A DNA stretch of 64,000 bases from positions 62,001-126,000 of the forward strand of contig JAVGVS010000239.1 of the NCBI GenBank assembly GCA_032718565.1, given 5' to 3'. Shown piece by piece: positions 27,501-39,500 of this stretch. Made by a program: the position numbers and the translations under genes. The notes below the pieces were generated by a model that searched no databases, had not been told where the DNA came from, and worked only from the letters and a program-made list of their open reading frames with translations. The DNA is from Distichodus sexfasciatus (taxonomy: Eukaryota > Chordata > Actinopteri > Characiformes > Distichodontidae). Numbering within the stretch: the stretch's first letter is position 1; each line of letters starts with the position of its first letter.

Positions 27501-30500
27501 TGGGGTGCACGATTCAGAAAAACTCACGATTCAATTCGATTTCGATTCTTGGGCTCACAATTCGATTCAAAACCGATTCTCGTTTCAAAACCGATTCTCC
27601 TTTCAAAACCGATTCTCGATTCAAAACGATTCTCGATCGTGAGCACACCCACTTTCTTCTAGCTCGGTCCGTGTACTTTTTGGTATTTAAAATTTCGATT
27701 CAGAAAATATCATTTAAAAAAGAAGACACTTATTTAATTCTCAACTTAAAAAGGAAAAATGAAAAACGCAAAACAATTATTTTTTCCTTTTTTATCTTTT
27801 CGCACATCGGAAAAGAAAAACGCAAGAAACAAGAACGAGATAACGCCCTTTATTTATTTTGTCTGAACCAGAGGTTTTTGTAGGTCAACAACTTGTACAG
27901 GTAATGTGCCACTTACAGGAAACACTGGACCTGGTGTGTAGACTGGACCATCATCATGACGGTACAATACTCAGGCGTGATCATAGAAATGACAAAACAA
28001 AGCCTATCATCGAAAATTATATGAGAGCGTCTGTCATATGAACATGAGGGTGTGAGACTGTTTTAATGTTGGACATTCGTTTGACATTCACGATTGTCTC
28101 AGGAGTAGGAGTAAGGGCAGGAGTGGAAGGCACCATGGGAGACGTGACAAATGGTTTCAGCTGCAATGTGTGGAATACCGGATGGATCCAGAGTGCCGCA
28201 GGCAGTTGGAGCCAGTAGGTGACGGGGTTAATCCCGTGAGTGATATGGTAGGGTCCGATGAACCGGGGAGTGAGCTTACGAGAGTCTGTGTGGAGGCGAA
28301 GGTTTCTTGCAGACAACCAAACTTTGTCACCTACGTGGTACAAATGTCCCGGTGGGTGCTGAGGCGATGTTGAGTGGCATAACGGGTGTTGGCACGGTGA
28401 ATGGCTGCGTTGGCTTGAGTCCAGAGCAACTGTTGGGCCAACGGAACCTCCACCTCCGGTTCTTGATGGTCGAACACCGGAGGCTGATAACCATAACACA
28501 CTTCAAATGGGCTTAGGTTGGTGGCAGAGGAGATGTGGAGATTGTGAGACAGTTCTGCCCAAATGAGGTAGTGGGCTCAGGAGTGCTGGCGATCCGCGAC
28601 GAAGCATCTCAGGCAGCACTCCAGTTGTTGGTTGGTTTGTGGATGGTAACCAGATGACAAACTGCAGGTGGTGTCAATCAGATGGCAAAAGGCTTTCCAG
28701 AAGCGGGTGGTAAATTGAGGCCTTCTTTCCGAGACGATGAAGTTCCCCCAGTGATGGTTGTTTGGAGTCCTTGGCCCTGGTACACACTGGGCATGCCCGA
28801 ACAAATTCTTTAACATCCTTAGCCATGGATGGCCACCAGAAGGCTCGACTGGCAAACTGTAGTGTGCGGTGGGCCCCTGAGTGGCCGGAGAGGGCAGAAG
28901 AATGAGCCCAGGTGAGAACTTCGGCGTGGACGGGAGTTGGCACGTAGAGTCATCCAGCGTGGTCTCCACAGCCTCGCGTTGACGAGAGAGAGCATCAGCT
29001 TTGGTGTTTTTCGACCCCGGCAGTAGGAGAGAAGGAAGTTGAATTGTTCCAAAAATAACGCGCACCGCGCCTGCTGAGTGTTTAACTGCTTGAAATTCTG
29101 TATGGAGATGAGATTTTGGTGGTCCATCCTGACCATAAATGGCTCGCAGATGCCCTGGAGCCCATGTCACCATTCTTCCAAGGCCCACTTGATGGCCAAC
29201 AACTCACGGTCCCCTACTCCGTAGCATTGCTGAGTGGGATTGAACTTTTTGGAGAAAAAGCTACAGGGGTGTAGCCTCTGGTCTGGACCTCTTTGGGAGA
29301 GGACTGCCCCAGTTCCCACATCAGAGGCATCAACTTCCACAACGAATGGCCTGGTGGGATCTGGATGCTGGAGGATAGGTGCGGTGGTGAATTGGTAGCA
29401 CAGTTGTTGAAAAAGGGGTGAGAGTGAAACAGTGTGGAGAAGGTTGAGTTACGGCAGTGAGAGGACCTGCAACCGTACTGAAGCCCTGGATAAAGCGGCA
29501 GTAGACGTTCGCAAACCCGAGAAACCTTTGGAGCTGTTTTAGAGTCTTGGGTAGGGGCCAATGACATACTGCCTTGACCTTCTGCAGGTCCATGGCCACA
29601 CCCTGGGATGAGATGACAAACCCCAAGGACGCGGTGGAGCTCTCGTGAAATGCGCATTTCTCCAACTTGCAGTATAGCTGGTGGGCGAGCAACCTCTTGA
29701 GAACTGCCCTGATGTGCTGGTGGTGTTCCTCCAGGGTGCATGAGTAGATTAAGATATTGTCCAGATAAACGAAAGCCCAACAACCCAGCATATCTCGCAG
29801 CACGTCGTTGATAAATTGTTGAAAGGCTGCGGGCGCATTGCAGAGGCTGAAGGGCATCACCAGGCTCTCATAACGTCCTGTCGGAGTGATGAAGGCCGTC
29901 TTCTATTCGTCGCCCTCCCTGATGCGCACCAAGTTGTAGGCGCTCTGGAGGTCCAACTTCGCAAAGTAGGTGGCACCAGAGAGGGCGTCTAGGGTGGTGT
30001 TGGTGAGAGGAAGCAGGTGACGTTCTTCACAGTGATTTTGTTGAGCCCCCGATAGTCGACGCAGGGATGGAGACCACCGTCCTTCTTCTTCACAAAAAAG
30101 AACCCCACGGCGACAGGCGAGGAGGAGAGACAGATGGTCCCTTGGCAGAGAGTGTTGTTAATGTAGTCCTCCATCGCCTGAGTCTTGGAAGCAGAGAGGG
30201 AGTAGAGTCAGCCGTGGGGTGGTACCGCGCCAGGGAAGAGGTCGATGGCCAGGTTGTAGGAGCGATGTGGGGGAAGCTGGACGGCACGCTTCTTGCAGGA
30301 CACCTCTGCCAGGTTGCGGTATGGTGCTGGGATGGCCTCCATTTTGACATTGGGGGCCTCGGTCTCCCTAGAGCAAGTCCCAGCAGAGTTCAGAACAGGT
30401 CGGCCCCCATTGCAGAATCTGGTTCTGGTGCCAGGAGATGAGGGGGTTGTGTTGAAGCAGCCATGAGTATCTGAGGATGATGGGGGTGAAGCGATGGAGG

Positions 30501-33500
30501 TGAGAAGGAACCGGACCTGTTCATGGTGGTTGTCAATGGTGAGGTGGAGGAGTTGAGTTTGACGGGTGATAGGTGAGGTGGAGAGGGGCCGACCATCGGC
30601 AGAGGTGATCCGAATGGGCTGGGATAACGCCTCAGATTCCTCCCCCAGTTGCTTGGCGTACACCTGATCTATGAAGTTCCCTGCGGCACCGGAGTCAAGG
30701 AAGGAGGAACTTCGGATCCGTTTGTGAGCAAACTGGAGGTGTACATTAACCATGAGCCGGGAAACAGCAGTCTGAGTTGAGAGGAGGTAGAGCGGACCCG
30801 GTGAATTGCTCTTAGGACTCAATGGGTTGGGCCATTTCCCGGACGGAGAAGACAAACCGCTCGATGGTGCTGGGAGGAGCCACAATAGGTGCAGAGGCCC
30901 TCCCGATAATGTCTTTTCCTCTCCGCAGCGGTTAAGGAAGCGCATCCTAACTGCATGGGTTCCCTGGTGCCAGAGGAAAGAGCCATGGCGGGAGGTGGAG
31001 AACCGACAGGTCCGGGCACCGATGTCAAAGTGGTATTCCGGTGCCGGGGAAAAGGTGGCGTAGGTCGTACAGCATGGCGTGGGCTGAGGAGGAGTGGAAG
31101 AGGCTGGCAGCAGGGTATGAGGAGCTGGCCTCGGACGGGAGAGAAGGCGTTGGTCAATCTGTAAGGCGAGTTGGATTAGTCTCTCCAGCTCCCGTCCGGC
31201 AAGTTCATCCTTGATATGGGAAGCCAACCCCTCGAAGTAGGCAGTCCGGAGCGCGGTATCCCCCCAGGTGGTCTGAACAGCGAGGGTGCGGAAGTCCGCC
31301 ATGTAGTGACTCACGGATGCTGAGCCCTGCCGCAGATGGTACAGCCTCGAGTCGGTGAGACGGAGCTGGTGGATGAACAGAAGAGTAATCCAAAAACAGA
31401 CAGCGAGGGTCAAAACACAGGAGAATAACGGAGAATGCTCGGTATGCAGCGCTAAGCATAACAATACTTCGCTGGGAACACTTGCAAGCAAAAGGCCTTA
31501 AATACAGGGGATGTGGGAATGATTGGCTAGAACTCAGGTGACGTTGATCTGGTAATCAGGGGTGGTTGGAACGATCTGGAATTGGAGTCTTGGTCAGATG
31601 GTCTTTCCAAGGAGGTAGATTCTAGAGATGGGCCGATACCACTTTTTAATGTCCGATACCGATACTGTAAATTTGGATATCTGCCGATACGGATACAAAT
31701 CCAATACAGTCACAGTCTTTTTTTTAAACATAAAATAATGTTTTAAAATGTCTGAAAATATGACTGAGATTATTGTTAAGCTTAAGGAAATGCTTGAATT
31801 AAATACTGTTTTCCTAACTAAAACAATGTAATAATTACACACACACATGTATATGCTAAATTGTTTGTCCTCAAAAATTGTTAATTTAGACATATAAATA
31901 TTTCTTCTTTCTTATTAATTATACTATAAGATTATAAAATTAAAAAAAAAATTGATCAATTGAAAATGAAATACTAAAGTTTGACATTTTGAACCAATTT
32001 GGCCTGTAAAATGAGCTGCTTTTGCAGGGAACTTCATTTCCCACGATCCTCTGGGCGCGCCCCGGAGCCGCGCCGCAATGATGCGCTGGGCGCGCATTCC
32101 AGAATAAACGATGGAAAATCTACTGGAAAATCTAAATAAACGGCAGAATTGTGAGTAGAACGCTGGTTATTGTGGTTATTTATCAGCTGAAATAAGGTTT
32201 GTGTCTGTAATAAAGGCGACATTTTGACCGAACTGGGGCATTTAGCGAGTAACGGCGCTCATGCGCGCGGTCATTAACACACAGTGGTGGGAAGGTTACT
32301 TTTAAAATGTATTCCACTACAGATTACAGAATACATGCCCCAAAATGTAGTTTGTAACGTATTCCATTAAGTTACACAATGTGAGTAACATATTCTGAAT
32401 ACTTTGGATTACTTAATATACTGTCATGCTTTTTAAAACTACATGAATGTAACAATCACATCCTGCAAATTCTTGTTTGTTTTTCTCTACCAATTGGCTG
32501 TTAAGCCCAAATCTCCCTGAATAGACAATATATTTACTGTAGGTAGAGGAGGAAAGACGAAATTTTCGAGTAAGAAATGCATTCCTGCCCGGGCACTGCT
32601 GGCTCTGTTGTGCTGGCATTGTATAACTGACCACCAACATTAACACGCTCACATTAGGGCCTCTTATTGCGTGTTTGTTTGGGAGACAGGTGCCGTGCCG
32701 AAATCAGGACCCCTGCCGCGAGAAGCACTCCCGACGCGGGCGTGCGCATTTGATGACTTCCGCCTTTATACAAAATACTGTCCATAAACATTAACGTTCA
32801 GTTCGTTCCTACACTCTCGTCGTATTTTTCATAAAGCTTTGAAATAAATAGTTTACTAATATTATAAGTGCACAATCCACTAGCTATTTAATTCCATGCA
32901 AACTGCACACATTTACCTGGCTAGTGTAATGGATTACTGTTTAAGGCCATGCTGTACTTACTGAAATCATGACTAAAATTCAAGTATCTATTCTGGTAGG
33001 AAGTAACATTTTGTATTAGACATAAACATATGTTATAGCAAGCAACACATCTCACATGTTTAGGGTCATTAAAAATGTCACTGTTTGAGAAAACATTAAA
33101 CTGAATCTAGAGAGGCCTGTTATGAACAACACTCGCTAATAAAATCATTTGCTCACTGTTGTATAGGTGTTAGGTGTGGCAACTGATTCTTTAAGGTTTG
33201 TGCAGTAATCAAGATGGGGCATCGGTCAGAATGCAGGAAATGACAAGAGACATTAGGGTTTGAGCATCTTTCTATTTGAGGTCCAGTTCAAGACAACTTA
33301 GGCTGTTGATTTTATCGTCATGGACTCAAAATTGAAAAGCTGACTTGAACACTCAGGGCGGCAACGACGACTAACCGTCCCACGTAACAAATTCTGACGC
33401 CTTTACCACGGCACAAATTCGCGCGGCCCACTCACTCGCATTGGCAGATCAGGCGCAGGCATTATGAGGCTCAAGTTACCCCGGAACCGCATCAGTCAAA

Positions 33501-36500
33501 CGCGACGGTGCAAATGCGTAAAATTCACCTAAGAGTCCCAACCTTTTGTACACTCACTAGTGTTTTGTACAAGTCACTTGAAGAAATAAAAATATGCCTG
33601 GATCTAAAATTTAAAATATGATAACCTAAAACAATATCTTAGCACTAAACCACCTCAAACAAATTTAAAGGGAGGTTTTTGCAACAGATCACCTGCCAGG
33701 AAATGCATCCTCTTCTAACTCTGCATATGATGCTGTTACATTCATAATACTTGCACCAGTTACACATCATGGTCTGACAAGAATAACATCCAAAATTTGT
33801 TTGGACTGAAAACCTTGAAAAGAAGTTACGGGGGGTGCTTTTTATGGCAGAGCTCCCTGCCAGAAAATGCACCCACTCCAAACTCTGCATATGATGCTGT
33901 TACATTCAACAATCAACAATACAAACGTTATTATTTACAAGTTTGTGTAAGTTTTTTTTATTTTTAAGAATATGAGTAATTTTGTCCTCATCTCATTGGC
34001 GTTTAACAGAGTGTAGGAACAAACTGAACGTCAATGTTTATGGACGGTAGTTCGTATAAAGGCGGAAGTCATCAAATGCGCGCGCCCGCGTCGAGGGTGC
34101 TTCTCGCGGCAATGCGTAGAATTACCAAAATTAGAGAGGGGATAGCCTAACGTGAAACAGGAAAAGACCGCCGTGTAATCCATTTATTTCAACAAAGTAA
34201 CTGTATTCTAATTACCATCTATTTAAACGGTAACTGTAACGGAATACAGTTACTCAAATTTTGTATTCTAAATACGTAACGCAGGTGTTCATGTATTCCG
34301 TTACTCCCCAACACTGTTAACACAGCGCGCGTGTTTACATCGCGAAAAATGTATAAAAATGTTTTTATGCATTTACTTCTGTTTTAGTGCACAGAACATC
34401 TCACAAATACTTTAACATGCAGAGGGATCAGGTCTTGTCTTGATCGCGCCTCTGAAAACGTTGTGTCACTATTAAGCCTCCGTGTGAAATACAAGCGGAA
34501 CATGCTCTAGCGAGTAAAATGAATTAAACAAAGCTTCAATTCTAGAAAAATTGCCTCGATCATTTTTGTAATAGAATTATTCGAGTTATTGGAACAATCG
34601 TTTCAGCTCTACCTTACCGCAGTGCCACTTCCCATGCATAACGAACTGAGCGTGCACGCATTTACAGATCGGCTCCATAGAACGGCCCAATGCCGCCGAT
34701 ACCCGATCCAGCTGTTTGAGCGGGTTATCGGACCGATACCGATCCACATATCGGATCAGCTACATCTCTAGTAGATTCCTCCCTCGGTCTGGGCTGAGGT
34801 CTTACAATAAGCTGTTAGTTTGGAAGTGTGTCTTGGATGTGTTACCTTTGGTGTGTTGCAGAGGAAACGAATTATCTCTCCAACGTACAGAATCACTGTC
34901 ACATTATGCTTTCTGCAGTCGTTCCAGAACTGAGAGGTGGAGAACTTCCTCCTCAGCACCACTGTCATGCCTGCACACACCAGCTCATACATTGCCTCAG
35001 ACAATCTCTTAGTACACAAATTACTGTAATCTCCAGTTATTATGTACAGGCAATATCATAGAATAAACTTTGAGATTAAAACTAGGGAGTGGATAGGGTC
35101 AAATTGTCCAAATTGAGATTAAGGGAAAAAGGATGAAAGCAGATTGTGAACTCTCACCTCTTTCCACAGCTCCAGTCATGCCAACAAACAAACCCGAACC
35201 ATGGTAAAGTGGCAATGAAATGTAAATAACATCATGTTCCTGCACTCCAGCCATAGCCATAAAAAACGTGGCGTTCCAAATTCTGTCCTGAGGACACAGG
35301 CTGGCTTTAGGATAACCTAGAAAAACACACATTACTTATAATAATATGAACATGCGTTTCCCTTCACATTTATAACATGTACATTCTGCTGTTCTATCCA
35401 TTTCATCAATTTTATGTGTGTATATGTGTGTGATGTGTGTGTATTTGCAGTTTGTTTTACTATTATTCAGTGTTCATGCATTTATTATCTCCAGGCTCGA
35501 TTACTATAATGTCTTATTCTCCGGTTGTCCTAATAGGTGGTTAAATAAACTCCAGCTAGTTCAGAGTGCAGCAGCTAAAGTCCTCACTAAAACTAAAAAA
35601 TATGATCATATCACCCCAATTCTATCCTCACTCCACTGGCTGCCAGTTAAATTTCGTGTGGACTATAAAATACTCCTCTTGACCTATAAAGCTCTAAATG
35701 GTCTTGCACCGCAGTATGTGAGTGACCTCATTTCCAACTATAATCGGACGCATACGCTTCGATCGCAAGATGCAGGTCTTTTAGTAACCTAGAATAAAGA
35801 ACATTACCATGTGGGGAAGAGCTTTTGCTCATAAAGCACCACAATTGTGGAATAAACTTCCTACTAGTGTTCAGAGCTCAGAAACAATCTCTGCTTTTAA
35901 GTCAAGGCTTAAGACTTACCTGTTTAGTCAGTCTTTTGGATATTAAAGTCTCTTTTTCTCAGTTAAAGGCGAGATCTGGGGGTTCATGGTCATTTGAGAT
36001 TAAAGGTGAAAGGGGGGATTGGTGCTGTCATCCTACCACTCTTGCTGATCGCTCAAGTTTGCAGACGGTGGTTTGGTGTGATGCCGAGACCCCTGGAAGC
36101 CCTCATGTCTGTGTTACCTTCCAGCTCTCCCTTCTTAGCCAGGCTGCCATAGTTACTCTAGCATTGCCGGAGGTTAGGTTAGGGCACTTAACTCTCTTCT
36201 CTCTCTTCTTCTTTTTCCGAGCTGTTCCCGAGCTGATCCCGAGATGACGCTTGGCTGACCAAACCCTCACCGGGACTCTATGGAGTTGACCCAAGCTGAC
36301 GCTGACCATCTCAACCCTACCAAGCTGACGCTGACCAACTGAACTCACCAGGATTCCCTGGAAACGTCCTGAGCTGACACTTGATTTTGTCAACCATCCC
36401 GAGCTGATCCTGACTGAACCCGCACCAGGACTCCATGGAGACATCATCATGAAACCAACTGGGATTGGACCCTATGGACCTCTACTGACTTAGCAGCACA

Positions 36501-39500
36501 ATACTGAACTAATTTCATGTTGCTGAGGGGGTCCTGCAAGTGGCCCAGCAACAACCCAGGGTTCGAAATATCCCTTGGACTATTTTTGTGTCTCTGCTTC
36601 TTTAAATAACTAACAACTCATCTTGATCTATTGCTTGTTGTACATTAAATGTTCGTGCGCCCGGTCGCCCAGAGGAGGATGGGGTCCCCCTCCGAGTCTT
36701 GGTTCCTCTCAAGGTTTCTTCCTACTAGAGGGAGTTTTTCCTTGCCACTGTCGCCTCAGGCTTGCTTGTCGGGGGGTTTAGGCCAGTTATATGTAAAGTG
36801 CTTTGTGACAATGACTGTTGTTAAGAGCGCTATATAAATAAATTTGAATTTGAATTTGTTATTCTTTTACTATACCTGTTGTTCCTGATGTGTATATATA
36901 CAGTGCAGGGCTGCTCATGGTGACATTGGCTCTCATTGTGTGAGGCACAGGAGCGTCTGAGCTCTCCTCAATCTCATCAGATAGAGACTGTAGTCCCTTA
37001 ATCCCACTGACATCACCCAAAACAAACACTTGCACATTTTGAGACTGCAGCTGTGGCAGGACATCACATACTGCTGCTCGCTGTTCTGAAAAAAAGAAAA
37101 CCTAGAGTAAAATGTAAGCAGACATAATTTATATGATTTAAATGTTATTGGAAACACAAACTTCTACACTTGCATACCTTGCATGCACAAACCACAAATC
37201 ACAATTACATTTGTTGTTTAACAGGCCACACTTGCTCCACCTAGTCTTTATAATAGAGATGGGCCGATACCACTTTTTTATGTCCGATACCGATACCGAT
37301 ATTGTAAATTTGGATATCTGCCGATACGGATACAAATCCGATACAGTCACAATCTTTTTTCAAACATAAAATAATGCTTTAAAATGTGTGAAAATGTGAC
37401 TGAGATTATAGTTATGCTTAAGGAAATGCTTGAATTAAATACTGTTTTCCTAACTAAAACAATGTAATAATTACACACACATGTATATGCTAAATTGTTT
37501 GTCCTCAAAAATTGTTTAGACATATAAATATTTCTTCTTTCTTATTGATTATAAGATTATAAAATTAAAAAAAATTGATAAATTGAAAATGAAATACTGA
37601 AGTTTGACATTTTGAACCAATTTGGCCTGTAAAATGAGCTGCTTTTGCAGGGAACTTCATTTCCCACAATCGTCTGGGCACGCCCCGGAGCCGCGTCACA
37701 ATGATGCACTGGGCGCGCGTTCCAGAATGAACGATGGAAAATCTATTGGAAAATCTAAATAAACGGCAGAATTGTGAGTAGAATGCTGGTTATTGTGGTT
37801 ATTTATCAGCTGAAATATGGTTTGTGTCTGTAATAAGGCGACATTTTGACCAAACTGGGGTGTTTGGCGAGTAACGGCGCTCATACCGCAGTGCCACTTC
37901 CCATGCATAACGAATTGAGCGTGCACGCATTTACAGATAGGCTCCACAGAACGGCCCAATGCCGCCGATACCCGATCCAGCTGTTTGAGCGGGTTATCGG
38001 ACCGATACCGATCCACATATCGGATCGGCTACATCTCTACTTTTTAACCACAACTTGAAAGCTAGTGTCAGGAGAAAAAACATAGATAAAATAAACAAAT
38101 TTGCTTTTCTTTTTAGTTACAATAATTATTTATAATGTAGAATAATCATCTTGAAATCCTACTAAAGAATGATATTGATAAAAACAGGGATTTTATATGC
38201 CTTGCACAACACAAGGCAGGATGGCAATTTAGCTTTATAATTTAAACTGGCATTTACATTTATGCCATTTATCAGATTGTGGGTTAAAGACCTTGCTCAG
38301 TGGTTCAGAGGTGGTATTTTAAAGGGAGGCTTTAGACACATATCACACTACCGGAACTTGGTCTGTTTATAGCTCTGACTATGTTTTTTATGTTTTTATG
38401 TATGCTGTAACGTTTTTCTGAACTTCTCCCTAATCAAGAATGGGTACAAGCTTTTCGGTATGGGGTCTAGGGTCTAAGTGGCCAAGGCATAAGAAAAGGA
38501 CCATTAATTCATTCATAATCCGAACCGCGTAATCCCACTCACACAATCACACTCATACTTTACGGGGCCAATTTAGAGTAGCCGATTAACCCATATTGCA
38601 TGCCTTTAGACTGTGGGAGGAAACCGGAGCACTAGTAGAAAACCCACGCGGACACGGGAAAAGCATGCAAACTCCACACCGAGAGGTCCCACGGTCGACC
38701 TGGGGCTTAAACCAATGTGAGACTCGATGTGAGACGGCAGTGCTAATCACTGCGCCAAAGCCGGGGCGTATTGAGTGCCACCGTGCAGCCCCGGAAAACG
38801 TCCACTAAAGTGCAATAATTTGTTCTGACAACCTGAATCGAGAAGTTTTTTTTAAACTTGCGACCACATAAAATGTGTGGATAAAGAGCATTGTGATTCC
38901 ATCGCCATACTGCAAAGCAGTAATGAAGATCATATCGGCAAAAGTGAATCGGATAGAAGCACCAACAGGTTGTCTGGTACACTCCATAAAACGATGAGGT
39001 GATGGGGGTTATTTTCAGTCTTGTATAAAGTACCCGAAAGTCACACTTAAGCATAAGTACAGATACCCTTCCAAAAATGTACTTTGATAAAAGTTCAAGT
39101 CACCAACTAGAATTCCACTCCATACTTTAAATGTCTTAAAGTATCTAGTATTTAATGTATAACTAACTGTACTTGAGTAATGAAAGTACAAGTGCAAGTA
39201 AATGTTAATAACAACAGAACGCTGTCACATGGATTAAAGCAACAAAAAAAATCATCAGACTAGAATTTTTATTTATTTATTTTTTGAATCCAGTGCTCCG
39301 TGTCCCGTGCCCATACCACCTCGGCCATGCTGTTATTTATTTATTTTTAATGGAGCATAAGCTCTTGCAGCACTTGCGACAACGGAGCCACTGTCCTGAA
39401 TCTTGAGCTTCGAAGTTTTGGCTTCTTTATCTATTTCAGCAATGGGCTTTCTCCACTGTTTTCCGACATTTTTTATTATTTTACTATTTTTACTTTTTTA

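Noticed and set aside
28170..28516. Plus-strand ORFs over the Ty3 tail
   Set aside because: Antisense of the integrase C-terminal module.
34589..35061. Plus-strand ORFs over 34589-35061
   Set aside because: They cover a hAT MITE end and the antisense of gene B exon 4.
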